From contig JACRDA010000045.1 in assembly GCA_016212965.1 (NCBI GenBank), positions 1-32,024 on the forward strand: a stretch of 32,024 nt of DNA, in the 5' to 3' direction. This DNA comes from Myxococcales bacterium (GTDB lineage: Bacteria; Myxococcota_A; Polyangia; Polyangiales; Polyangiaceae). This document shows, one piece after another, positions 1 through 8,789 of the stretch (within the stretch, counting starts at the first letter, position 1; every line of letters starts with the position of its first letter). The position numbers and the translations under genes are program-made. The notes below the pieces were generated by a model. The model made no database searches. It worked only from the letters and a program-made list of their open reading frames with translations, and was not told the DNA's origin.

Positions 1-1215
1 CCGCCCCCCGCCGCGCCGCCCCCCGCCGCGGAGCCGCCCGCGGCCAAGGTCGAGGCCGGCTACGGCAAGGAGAAGAAGCCCATCGCCGGCTGGGACAAGG
101 GGTTTTACATCCGATCCGAGGACGGCAACTTCCTCCTCAAGATCGGCGTGCGGGGCCAGACGCTCTTCACTTACAAGATCCCGGCGGTGAGCCGCGACGC
201 CGCCATCGGCTCGTCGAACGAGGCGCAGTTCTCGATCCCGCGCGCGCGCATCGCCCTCGACGGTCACATGTTCACGCCGAACCTCTGGTACAAGCTCGAG
301 ACGGACTTCGGCAAGGGCCTGCCGAACCTCAAGGACGTCGTCATCGACTACGCCGTCGTGCCGAAGTGGTTCCACCTGCGCTTCGGCCAGTGGAAGGTCC
401 CGTTCTCGCGCCAGAACATCACCTCCGACTTCGAGTTCCAGTTCGTCGACCGCACCATCACCCAGGCGGCGTTCAACCTCGACCGCGAGATCGGCGTCGC
501 GATCAACAACTTCTACGAGCGCTCGCCCGTCTTCGAGTACGCGCTCGGCTTCTTCAACGGCACCGGCACCGGGAGCACCATCACGGCCGACGCCAGCGTC
601 GACCCCGACAGCCACAAGGGCAGCATCTCGAACGCCAAGCTGTCGAACGTCCCGAAGCGCCCGCACCCGACGATCATCGCGCGCGTCGGCTACAACCACG
701 GCGACGTGAAGGGCTACGGCGAGCACGACTTCGACGGCGGCGACCCGCGCTTCGGCATCGCCGCGTCGACCATGATCGATTTTCACGCCGACTCGAAGGC
801 GCCGGGCATGGTGCGCGGCGAGGCCGACTTCATCTTCAAGGCCTACGGCTTCAGCGCCAACATGGCGGGCTACCTCCGCAGCGTGCAGGCGACCGACGAG
901 GGCGCGACGACCTACGACACGACGAGCTGGAAGGACCAGAAGTTCGACGCCATGAGCTTCTGGATCCAGGCGGGCTACATGATCGAGGGCATCATCGAGC
1001 CCGCCCTGCGCTACACGCGCCTCGCGGGCCCGGGGCGGTGCGAGCGCGGTCAGACCACGCGCTGCTTCGACGTCCAGAGCGAGGGCAGCGCGGCGCTGTC
1101 GGCGTTCTTCTTCAAGACGAACCTCCAGGCCGCGGTCGACGTCACGGCGATCCGCAACGAGACGCAGCGCTGGACCGACTGGCTCGTCCGCACCCAGCTC
1201 CAGGGCTACTTCTGA
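1..1215 (+). CDS. Phosphate-selective porin O/P-like outer-membrane porin, 5'-truncated
   Basis: The frame is open from base 1, so the N-terminus lies outside the window; 404 residues are visible. It begins in a Pro/Ala-rich stretch, followed by GFYIRSEDGNFLLKIGVRGQ, which fits the first strand of the OprO/OprP beta-barrel family. Further on come FSIPRARIALDG, LWYKLETDFG and LRFGQWKVPFSRQ, typical of this family (R-x-G-Q-x-K-x-P-F). The protein ends in Gly-Tyr-Phe, and a terminal aromatic residue is the usual outer-membrane assembly signal. It sits 114 bp upstream of pstS, so a role in phosphate or polyphosphate uptake across the outer membrane is a reasonable inference. The family also includes less specific anion porins. 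The Pro/Ala region may be a periplasmic linker. Confidence 0.85.
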   Translation, partial: PPPAAPPPAAEPPAAKVEAGYGKEKKPIAGWDKGFYIRSEDGNFLLKIGVRGQTLFTYKIPAVSRDAAIGSSNEAQFSIPRARIALDGHMFTPNLWYKLETDFGKGLPNLKDVVIDYAVVPKWFHLRFGQWKVPFSRQNITSDFEFQFVDRTITQAAFNLDREIGVAINNFYERSPVFEYALGFFNGTGTGSTITADASVDPDSHKGSISNAKLSNVPKRPHPTIIARVGYNHGDVKGYGEHDFDGGDPRFGIAASTMIDFHADSKAPGMVRGEADFIFKAYGFSANMAGYLRSVQATDEGATTYDTTSWKDQKFDAMSFWIQAGYMIEGIIEPALRYTRLAGPGRCERGQTTRCFDVQSEGSAALSAFFFKTNLQAAVDVTAIRNETQRWTDWLVRTQLQGYF

Positions 1216-1233
1216 TCCAGACTCCTCACGCGC

Positions 1234-1267
1234 CTGTCACGTGAGCGTCACACGGCTGCCCTAGATA
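1234..1267 (+). promoter_or_regulatory. Pho-box-like PhoB promoter for the pst operon
   Basis: CTGTCAC (1234-1240), a 4-nt spacer GTGA, then GCGTCAC (1245-1251) match the 7-4-7 layout of a PhoB box (consensus CTGTCAT-N4-CTGTCAT). A weaker copy, TCCTCAC, lies 11 bp upstream at 1223-1229, in phase. TAGATA at 1262-1267 is a fair -10 element placed 10 bp after the box, the spacing seen in PhoB-activated promoters where the box replaces the -35. The location between the porin and pstS fits regulation by phosphate limitation. No phoB/phoR is in view, so the regulator is inferred. Confidence 0.65.
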
Positions 1268-1329
1268 GCCCTCGTCGGTCGCACGGCCACGGGCTCGTCC
1301 CGAGGCCCGCTGCGACTGCGAGGAGCAGT

Positions 1330-2337
1330 GTGGTGGCAACGGCAGCTCGATGGCTCTTGGTGGCGGGCGCGCTCGCGCTCTCGGCGTGCGGCAAGGAGAA
1401 GGCGGTCATCCGCGTCGACGGCTCGAGCACCGTCTTTCCCATCATGGAGGCGGCCGCCGAGCAGTACCAGAAGGGCGCCGGCGCGGCGCGCGTCACGGTC
1501 GGCACCTCCGGGACCGGCGGCGGCTTCAAGAAATTCTGCGCCGGCGAGACCGACATCTCCGACGCCTCGCGGCCCATCAAGAAGACCGAGGACGAGGCCT
1601 GCGCGCAAAAGGGCGTCGAGTACGTCGAGCTTCCGATCGCGTACGACGGCATCGCCATCGTCGTCCACCCGAAGAACGACTGGGCGAAGTCCATGACCGT
1701 CGCGGAGCTCAAGCGCCTCTGGGAGCCCGAAGCGCAGAAGAAGGTGATGCGCTGGAGCGACGTGCGGGCGGGCTTCCCCGACAAGGAGATCCACCTCTTC
1801 GGCGCCGGCGTCGACTCGGGCACCTACGACTACTTCACCGAGGCCGTGGTCGGAAAGGAGCACGCGAGCCGCGGCGACTACACGGCGAGCGAGGACGACA
1901 ACGTGCTCGTGCAGGGCATCGCCGGCGACGAGAACGCGCTCGGCTTCTTCGGCCTCGCGTACTACCTCGAGAACAAGGACCGCCTCGGGCTCGTCGCCGT
2001 GGACGACGGCAAGGCCGACAACGGCGACGGTGCGATCAACCCCACGGCCGAGACGGTGCAGAACGGCACCTACCAGCCGCTCTCGCGCCCGCTCTTCGTC
2101 TACGTCGCGAAGAAGGCGCTCGAGCGACCCGAGGTCGCGGGCTTCGTGAAGTTCGCGCTCGAGTCGGCCCCGAAGCTCGTCGCCGAGGTGGGCTACGTGG
2201 CGCTGCCGGAGCGCGCCTACACGCTCGCGCAAGCACGTGCGGACGCGAGGAAGACCGGCTCGCTGTTCACCGGCGGCTCGCAGGTCGGCGTCTCGATCGA
2301 GGATCTCCTGGGCCGCGAGGACAAGGGCGGGAAGTAG
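1330..2337 (+). CDS. pstS: Phosphate-binding lipoprotein PstS
   Basis: PstS captures inorganic phosphate and delivers it to the PstCAB importer. The start is GTG at 1330, preceded by a GAGGAG ribosome-binding site. Residues 1-20 form a lipoprotein signal ending in the lipobox Leu-Ser-Ala-Cys (Cys20), so the protein should be lipid-anchored rather than free in the periplasm as in E. coli. The phosphate-binding loops are recognisable: DGSSTVFPI near residue 30, GTSGTGGGF near 58, and the later [10 protein letters not shown]. The length of 335 residues is normal for the family. It is the first pst gene after the Pho-box-like promoter, and pstC begins 9 nt after its stop. Confidence 0.95.
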   Translation: MVATAARWLLVAGALALSACGKEKAVIRVDGSSTVFPIMEAAAEQYQKGAGAARVTVGTSGTGGGFKKFCAGETDISDASRPIKKTEDEACAQKGVEYVELPIAYDGIAIVVHPKNDWAKSMTVAELKRLWEPEAQKKVMRWSDVRAGFPDKEIHLFGAGVDSGTYDYFTEAVVGKEHASRGDYTASEDDNVLVQGIAGDENALGFFGLAYYLENKDRLGLVAVDDGKADNGDGAINPTAETVQNGTYQPLSRPLFVYVAKKALERPEVAGFVKFALESAPKLVAEVGYVALPERAYTLAQARADARKTGSLFTGGSQVGVSIEDLLGREDKGGK

Positions 2338-2346
2338 AGCGGCGCG

Positions 2347-3291
2347 ATGGCCCTGGATCCGCTCTCGGACGCGCGCAGCGCGGCACTCGGGGCGACGCTC
2401 GATCTGCGCGCGCCCCGCAGCCTCGGGGAGCGTGTGGCGGGCGCCTTGCTCGCTACCGCTGCGGCCGTGTCGGTCCTCACCACCATCGGCATCGTGGCGG
2501 TGCTCGTGCGCGAGGCGGCGGCGTTCTTCGCGGAGGTGTCGCCGGCGCAGTTCCTGCTCGACACCGAGTGGACCCCGCTCTTCGCCGACAAGCACTTCGG
2601 CATCTGGCCGCTCGTGGCGGGCACGCTGCTCACGACCGGCATCGCGATCGCCGTGGCCCTTCCCCTCGGCCTGCTCGCGGCGATCTACCTCTCCGAGCTC
2701 GCGAGCGACCGCGTGCGACGCTGGGTCAAGCCGGCGCTCGAGCTGCTCGCCGGTGTCCCGACCGTCGTGTACGGCTACTTCGCGCTCTCCGTCATCACGC
2801 CCGGTCTGCAGCGCTTCGTTCCCGGGCTCGCCGGGTTCAACGCGCTCGGCGCGGGCGTCGCCATGGGCATCATGATCTTGCCGATCATCGCCTCGCTCTC
2901 CGAGGACGCGCTCTACGCGGTGCCCGCGAACCTGCGTGAGGGCGCCTACGCGCTCGGCGCGACGAAGCTCGGGACGGTGTTCCGCGTGATCGTGCCCGCC
3001 GCGGCCTCGGGTATCGGCGCCGCCGCGATCCTCGGCGTCGCGCGCGCCGTGGGCGAGACCATGATCGTGGCCATCGCGGCGGGCCAGCAGCCGCGCCTGA
3101 CCCTCGACCCCCGCGTGCCGGTCGAGACCATGACGGCCTACATCGCGCAGGTGAGCCTCGGCGACACGCCCCACGGCACGCTCGAGTACCGCACCATCTT
3201 CGCGGTCGGGCTCGCGCTCTTCCTGCTCACGCTCGCGCTCAACGTGCTCTCGCACCGGCTGCGCCGGCGCCTGAAGGGAGCGGCCGCGTGA
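2347..3291 (+). CDS. pstC: Phosphate ABC transporter permease PstC
   Basis: PstC is one of the two inner-membrane permease subunits of the high-affinity phosphate importer. The protein has 314 residues, with a first membrane helix near residues 33-58 and several more after residue 95. It carries the permease EAA-type loop [20 protein letters not shown], which docks on the PstB ATPase, followed by [13 protein letters not shown], a conserved PstC/PstA segment. The start is ATG at 2347, 9 nt after the pstS stop. Its stop overlaps the pstA GTG start (GTGA), so the two permeases are probably translationally coupled. Confidence 0.95.
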   Translation: MALDPLSDARSAALGATLDLRAPRSLGERVAGALLATAAAVSVLTTIGIVAVLVREAAAFFAEVSPAQFLLDTEWTPLFADKHFGIWPLVAGTLLTTGIAIAVALPLGLLAAIYLSELASDRVRRWVKPALELLAGVPTVVYGYFALSVITPGLQRFVPGLAGFNALGAGVAMGIMILPIIASLSEDALYAVPANLREGAYALGATKLGTVFRVIVPAAASGIGAAAILGVARAVGETMIVAIAAGQQPRLTLDPRVPVETMTAYIAQVSLGDTPHGTLEYRTIFAVGLALFLLTLALNVLSHRLRRRLKGAAA

Positions 3292-4186
3292 GCACCCCGC
3301 ATCCGAGCGTCGCACCGCCGGCCGACACCGAGGGCTGGCTGCGCACCGGCCACACACGCAACGAGGCCGCCTTCCGCGCGCTGTGCAAGCTCGCGATCGC
3401 GCTGCCCCTGTGCTTGCTGCTCCTGCTCGCGGGCAGCCTGCTCGTCGAGGCGTGGCCGCGCCTCGGCGTGGGCTTCTTCGCGAGCTACCCCTCGCGCTTC
3501 GCGGAGTCGGCGGGCATCTTGCCGGCACTCGTCGGCACGGCGCTCCTCATGGCCTTGACGGCGCTCTTCTCGATCCCGCTCGGGGTCGGGGCCGCGATCT
3601 ACCTCGAGGAGTACGCCCGCCCGACGCGCTTCACGGCGCTGCTCGAGCTCAACATCACGACCCTGGCGGGCGTGCCGTCCATCCTCTACGGGCTGCTCGG
3701 TCTCGAGCTGTTCGTGCGCGTCATGGACCTCGGGCGGAGCCTCGTCGCCGGCGCGGCCACGCTCGCGCTCCTGCTCCTGCCGATGCTCATCACGGTCTCG
3801 CGCGAGGCCCTCCGCACCGTGCCGCGCGAGCTCCGCGAGGCCTGCTTCGCGCTCGGCGCCGACCGCTTCGCGACTCTGCGACGCGTCGTGCTGCCCATGT
3901 GCATGCCCGGCGTCCTCACGGGCATCATCCTCTCGCTCGCGCGGGCCATCGGCGAGACGGCGCCCCTCATCACCATCGGGGCGCTCGGCTACGTCGCCTT
4001 CCTGCCGACCTCGCTCGGCAGCGCCTTCACGGCCCTGCCCATCCAGATCTTCAACTGGGTCTCGCGGCCCCAGGCTGCCTTCCGCGCCAACGCGGCAGCG
4101 GCCATCGTGGTGCTGCTCGCCCTCATGTTGCTCATGAACGGGGTCGCGCTATGGCTTCGCAGGCGCTTGCAGAAGCGAATCACGGG

Positions 4187-4190
<4 letters not shown>
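3288..4190 (+). CDS. pstA: Phosphate ABC transporter permease PstA
   Basis: PstA is the second membrane subunit of the phosphate importer and pairs with PstC. It starts at GTG 3288 inside the pstC stop (GTGA overlap) and has 300 residues. A hydrophilic N-terminus of about 30 residues precedes the first membrane helix ([19 protein letters not shown]). Family landmarks are [23 protein letters not shown], the coupling loop [23 protein letters not shown], and [13 protein letters not shown]. Its stop overlaps the pstB ATG (ATGA), continuing the tight operon. Confidence 0.95.
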
Positions 4191-5089
<899 letters not shown>

Positions 5090-5109
5090 CCGAGGTCGCG
5101 CGAGCCAGC

Positions 5110-5805
5110 ATGGGACGACAGCACACCGATCGCGAGTACCAGGCCGAGCTCGACAAGCTCCGGAGCCAGATCTTGCTCATGGGGGCGGCCGTGGAGGAGA
5201 TGATCCGCTCGAGCATCCGCGCGCTCGTGGAGCGCGACAGCGAGCTCGCGCGCGAGATGATCGACTTCGACCAGAAGGTCAACCGCCTCGAGATCGAGAC
5301 CGACGAGCTCTGTCTGCGCATCCTCGCGCGGCGGCAGCCGGTCGCCTCGGATCTGCGCTTCATCACCATGGCGTTGAAGTTGGTCACGGATCTCGAGCGC
5401 ATCGGCGACCTCGGCGTCAACATCTGCGAGCGCGTCATCGAGCTCAACGCCGAGCCGCAGTTGAAGCCCTACGTCGATCTGCCGCGCATGGCCGAGGAGG
5501 TCCAGGGCATGGTGCGGGGCGCGCTCGACGCCTTCGTGGCGGGCGACGTCGACAAGGCCGAGGCGGTCATCGCGCGCGACGCCACGGTCGACGCCTACTA
5601 CGCGCAGGTCTTCCGCGAGCTGTTGACCTACATGATGGAGGACGCGCGCAACATCTACCGGGGCACGCGCGTGCAGTCGATCGCGAAGTACCTCGAGCGC
5701 ATCGGCGACCACGCCACGAACCTCGCCGAGATGGTGGTGTTCATGGTGCGCGGCAAGGACATCCGCCACGCGGGGCGGCGCGAGCGCCTCCCGCGCTCGA
5801 GCTGA
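5110..5805 (+). CDS. phoU: Phosphate signalling regulator PhoU
   Basis: PhoU links the Pst transporter to the PhoR/PhoB system and restrains phosphate uptake when phosphate is plentiful. The 231-residue protein has the duplicated three-helix architecture: the metal-binding E/D-rich helix motif appears once as DLERIGDLGVNI and again as YLERIGDHATNLAE. Family features such as VNRLEIETDELCLRILARRQP and VASDLRFITMALKLVTDLERIGD are clear. It ends the pst operon 20 nt after pstB. Its last 65 bp overlap, on the opposite strand, the predicted end of a small membrane-protein gene. Confidence 0.95.
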   Translation: MGRQHTDREYQAELDKLRSQILLMGAAVEEMIRSSIRALVERDSELAREMIDFDQKVNRLEIETDELCLRILARRQPVASDLRFITMALKLVTDLERIGDLGVNICERVIELNAEPQLKPYVDLPRMAEEVQGMVRGALDAFVAGDVDKAEAVIARDATVDAYYAQVFRELLTYMMEDARNIYRGTRVQSIAKYLERIGDHATNLAEMVVFMVRGKDIRHAGRRERLPRSS

Positions 5806-6187
5806 CCCCGGCGTCACGAGCGGACGCGAGCCCCCGCGGCGAGCGTCGGGGCGCAAGCGCGCCCGCCGCGCGCGCCACGCGCGCGAGCCGCGCGAGCCGC
5901 ACGAGCCACACGAGCTCGACGAGCAGGCTGACGCCGACCCAGACACCGAGCGCCACACCGAGGAGCGCGGCGCCGGTCGACCACTCGGCCGCGACGACGG
6001 GCGCCTCGAAGGCCGGATGAGCGAGCGGCGGGCGCCGTGGCGTCGCGGGCGCGAGGGCCGCGAGCGCGAGCGAGAGACCGATCTCGACCCCGTCGGCCAG
6101 GAGCAGGAAGGCGAGGAAGGCCGGCGAGCGCATCCCGAGCCGGACGAGGTCGGCGAGACGCTGGCGCGCGGGCGCGGGGGTCGGCAT
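5741..6187 (-). CDS. Hypothetical small membrane protein
   Basis: A frame of 148 residues with two well-formed hydrophobic segments, around residues 22-46 (AFLAFLLLADGVEIGLSLALAAL) and 70-95 (TGAALLGVALGVWVGVSLLVELVWLV). These are followed by an Arg/Ala-rich basic C-terminus, expected to be cytoplasmic. I do not recognise a family. The start used is ATG 6187; an in-frame ATG at 6229 with a weak AGG upstream would add 14 residues. The stop lies inside phoU on the other strand, so the basic tail may be poorly constrained. It follows the PqqD-like/Cys-cluster gene in the same direction and may be co-transcribed with it. The hydrophobic pattern is the main support that this frame is real. Confidence 0.55.
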   Translation of the reverse strand: MPTPAPARQRLADLVRLGMRSPAFLAFLLLADGVEIGLSLALAALAPATPRRPPLAHPAFEAPVVAAEWSTGAALLGVALGVWVGVSLLVELVWLVRLARLARVARAAGALAPRRSPRGLASARDAGVSSSAGGARAAPRGGCPCRAP

Positions 6188-6293
6188 GGTGGCGGGGTGG
6201 CGCAGCGCGCGCACGCACCCGGTGAGCATAAGGACCTGGGCCCCGCCGGCAAGGACCGCGCGGTCCGTTTCTTCGGGCCCGTCGCCGAGCTCG

Positions 6294-7757
6294 TCACGAC
6301 GAGGCGGCCGCGCGGTACGCGTCGAGCCCGTGCCCGCGCAGCAGCGCCTCGACGAGCGCGATGGGCTCGGCGAAGGCCGGATCGGGCAGCGCGACTCCGC
6401 TTCCGGCGAGCTCCGCGGCGAGCGCCCGGGCGAGCCACAGCCGGAGCGCGCGGTCGCGGAGCGCGAGCGCGAGCGGCACGTGCTCGTCGGTGAGCGCGAG
6501 CCCGAAGCCGAGCGCCCGCACGTAGAACGCCTCGCCGACGGCGTCCCGGGGCGCGGGCTCGAGCCCGCGCCCGAGCCGGCCGAGCGCGCGGAGGAGCCAG
6601 CCGAGACCGAGGCGCACGAGGTCGTGCGCCGCCCGCATCCGCGCGTCGCGCGCCTGGCGCCGCCCGACGGCGTCCGCGAGCGCCGCGCGCAGCTGCGCGA
6701 ACGAGGCGTCGTCCGGCAGCGCCGCGCCGCCGCCCGGCAGCGCGCCGGGCGGGCCGAGCCCGTGGGTCTCCACCTGCCGCGCGAGCACCCACAGCGCCGC
6801 CGGCACGTCGACGTCGACCGCGCGCCAGCCGGGCCCCGCCCACGGCAAGGCATCGCACCACGCCCGGAAGTCGTCGCGCGCCGCGTGCGTGCCGGCGCCG
6901 AGGACGACCGTCGCGGGGAGCTCCGTGACTGCCACCGCCGCCTCGAGATCGCGTCGCAGGCGCGCCCCTGCGGGCACGAGCCCCATGCCGTCCGCGGCGG
7001 GCCCGCGCCGAGCGCTCGCGAGCACGCAGGCGCACTCGGGCGCGACCGACACGCGCACCCGCACGCCGTCGTCGACGAAGCTCGCCGGGAACAGCCGGCA
7101 GCCGAGCGGCTTGCCCGCCGGGCCGCCGGCGACCTCGAGGCCGCAACGCCGATCGGGGGCGAGGTAGGCGCAGGCGCCGTCGACCATGGCGACGGCGTAC
7201 CCGTGCCCGGCGAGCACGCGCGCGCCGCGCTCCGGCGTGAAGACCGCTGCCGCGTCGGCACCGCCGTCGAGCACCTCGGGCGCGAGGGCGCGTGCGCGCG
7301 CCGCCTCCACCGGGGAAAAGAGCGTGGTCGGGTAGCTCCGGCAGCAGCTCCCCTGCCCGTCACAGACGAGCCGGAAGTCCGGCAGCGCCTCGACCGGCCG
7401 GTCGGCCGCGGCCCCGGACACCGCGGGCGCCACGGCCGCAGCGCGCGCGGGCTCGGACGCCGCCACGAGAAGCCCGGCCGCGGTGAGCGCGGCGACGAAG
7501 CGGCCGGCCTCCGCCGCGGGGACGCGCTGGCCGGCGTGCTCCGCCGCGCGCACGAGCCCCGCCACGTCACGCGTGCCGTCGGCCGCGGCGACGAGCGCCC
7601 AGCCGCGCGCGTCGAGCTCGACGATCCCCTCGCTCCGCGTGTCGTGGAGCACGACGAGCCGCCGCCCGTCGCGCACGTAGTGGCGCGCCGCGACGTGCGC
7701 GCCGAGCTCCGGCGGCCCCACGCCTGCCTGCGGTCCTGCTCCCTCGTCGCTCACCAC
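6294..7757 (-). CDS. PqqD-like domain / YkgJ-FliB-type cysteine-cluster protein
   Basis: The 487-residue protein has two recognisable parts. Residues about 20-100 (ARHYVRDGRRLVVLHD ... ELDARGWALVAAADGTRDVAGLV ... FVAALTAAGLLV) resemble the PqqD/RiPP-recognition-element winged-helix fold. Residues 130-245 hold a cysteine cluster: C132, C138-C139, C196, C205, C220, then C242 and C244, arranged C-x5-CC ... C-x8-C ... KPLGCRLFP. This is the layout of the YkgJ zinc/iron-chelating family and of the flagellin lysine methylase FliB, which is reported to carry an iron-sulphur cluster. The remaining 240 residues are helical-looking and unrecognised. The start is one of two adjacent GTG codons (7757 or 7754), neither with a clear ribosome-binding site. 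Function is unknown; metal or Fe-S binding is inferred. Confidence 0.8.
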   Translation of the reverse strand: MVSDEGAGPQAGVGPPELGAHVAARHYVRDGRRLVVLHDTRSEGIVELDARGWALVAAADGTRDVAGLVRAAEHAGQRVPAAEAGRFVAALTAAGLLVAASEPARAAAVAPAVSGAAADRPVEALPDFRLVCDGQGSCCRSYPTTLFSPVEAARARALAPEVLDGGADAAAVFTPERGARVLAGHGYAVAMVDGACAYLAPDRRCGLEVAGGPAGKPLGCRLFPASFVDDGVRVRVSVAPECACVLASARRGPAADGMGLVPAGARLRRDLEAAVAVTELPATVVLGAGTHAARDDFRAWCDALPWAGPGWRAVDVDVPAALWVLARQVETHGLGPPGALPGGGAALPDDASFAQLRAALADAVGRRQARDARMRAAHDLVRLGLGWLLRALGRLGRGLEPAPRDAVGEAFYVRALGFGLALTDEHVPLALALRDRALRLWLARALAAELAGSGVALPDPAFAEPIALVEALLRGHGLDAYRAAASS

Positions 7758-7868
7758 GCTGCGAGACCACGGCCCGGGCGGCGCGGCAAGCGCGTGCGTT
7801 GCGTCCGGACGGCGACCGTGGTTTCTCCCGGACGCCTCGACGCCGCGGCGCGGGGCCCCGGAGGCGCA

Positions 7869-8723
7869 TTGGCAAGCTGGATCGGCATCGCGCTCTTGCT
7901 CGGCCTCGTCGAGGGGCTGACGGAGTTCCTGCCCGTCTCGTCGACGGGCCACCTCGTCCTCTTGTCGCGTTGGCTCGGGCACGTCACCGACGCAGACAAG
8001 ACCCTCGACGTCGTCATCCAGGCCGGCGCGGTCCTCGCGGCCGCGATCTACTTCCGCAAGCGCCTGGCCGCGCTCGCGCGCGGCCTGCTGCGGCGCGACG
8101 AGGCGAGCCTGCGGCTCCTTCTGCGGCTCGGCGTCGCCTTCGTCCCCGTCCTGCCCGCAGGCCTGCTCGTCGGCAAGCTCGTCAAGGAGCGCCTCTTCGG
8201 GCCCGTACCGGTCGCGGGTGCCCTCGTCGTCGGCGGCATCCTCATGATCGTGGTCGAGCGCTGGCAGACACGGCGAGGGCGCGTGCAACCCGCCGCGACG
8301 CCGCCGGCGGGGCCCGAGGCGCCGACCACGGAGCGCGACGAGCTCGCCGGGCTCACCCTCACCCACGCGGCGCTCATCGGCCTCGCGCAGTGTCTGTCGC
8401 TCTGGCCGGGCGCCTCGCGCGCCATGGTAACCATCGTGGCCGGCCGCGCCTGCGGGCTCTCGACCCGCGCCGCGGCCGAGTTCTCGTTCCTGCTGGCGAT
8501 CCCCACGCTCGGGGCCGCGACCAGCTACGACTTCGCCAAGCACGCCCACGAGATCTTCGCGGCCCCGGGCGGCGCGACGAGCCTCGTCGTCGGCCTCGTG
8601 ACGGCCTTCGCGGTCGCGTGGCTCGTCATCGCCGCGTTTCTGCGCTACGTCGGCCGCCTCGGGCTCGTGCCCTTCGCGCTCTACCGCATCGTTCTCGGCG
8701 CGCTCGTGCTGCTCCTCGCGTGA
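7869..8723 (+). CDS. uppP: Undecaprenyl-diphosphate phosphatase UppP (BacA)
   Basis: This inner-membrane enzyme removes a phosphate from undecaprenyl pyrophosphate, regenerating the lipid carrier for peptidoglycan and other envelope polymers; excess enzyme gives bacitracin resistance. The 284-residue protein shows both catalytic motifs: the E-x3-E region with EGLTEFLPVSSTGH (residues 15-28, Glu15 and Glu19) and PGASR (180-184) followed by AMVTIVAG. Hydrophobic helices run throughout. A hydrophilic loop around residues 132-160 (RWQTRRGRVQ ... TTERDEL) is somewhat long. The start is TTG 7869 preceded by GGAGG. It is divergent from the cysteine-cluster gene. Confidence 0.95.
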   Translation: MASWIGIALLLGLVEGLTEFLPVSSTGHLVLLSRWLGHVTDADKTLDVVIQAGAVLAAAIYFRKRLAALARGLLRRDEASLRLLLRLGVAFVPVLPAGLLVGKLVKERLFGPVPVAGALVVGGILMIVVERWQTRRGRVQPAATPPAGPEAPTTERDELAGLTLTHAALIGLAQCLSLWPGASRAMVTIVAGRACGLSTRAAAEFSFLLAIPTLGAATSYDFAKHAHEIFAAPGGATSLVVGLVTAFAVAWLVIAAFLRYVGRLGLVPFALYRIVLGALVLLLA

Positions 8724-8789
8724 GCCGTCGCGCGCGCCGGCTGCTCCGCAAGCAAGGCCGCTCTGCCACCGGCCGACCGGGAGGATCCC

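Noticed and set aside
6253..6266. GGACCGCGCGGTCC palindrome followed by GTTTCTT as a + strand terminator
   Set aside because: It lies about 450 nt after phoU, inside - strand gene territory, and has only a 5-bp stem with 4-nt loop; such GC palindromes are common at this base composition.
6294..7757. RiPP biosynthetic cluster around the PqqD-like domain
   Set aside because: No precursor peptide, radical-SAM, cyclodehydratase or exporter gene is seen next to it; only the domain itself suggests a link.
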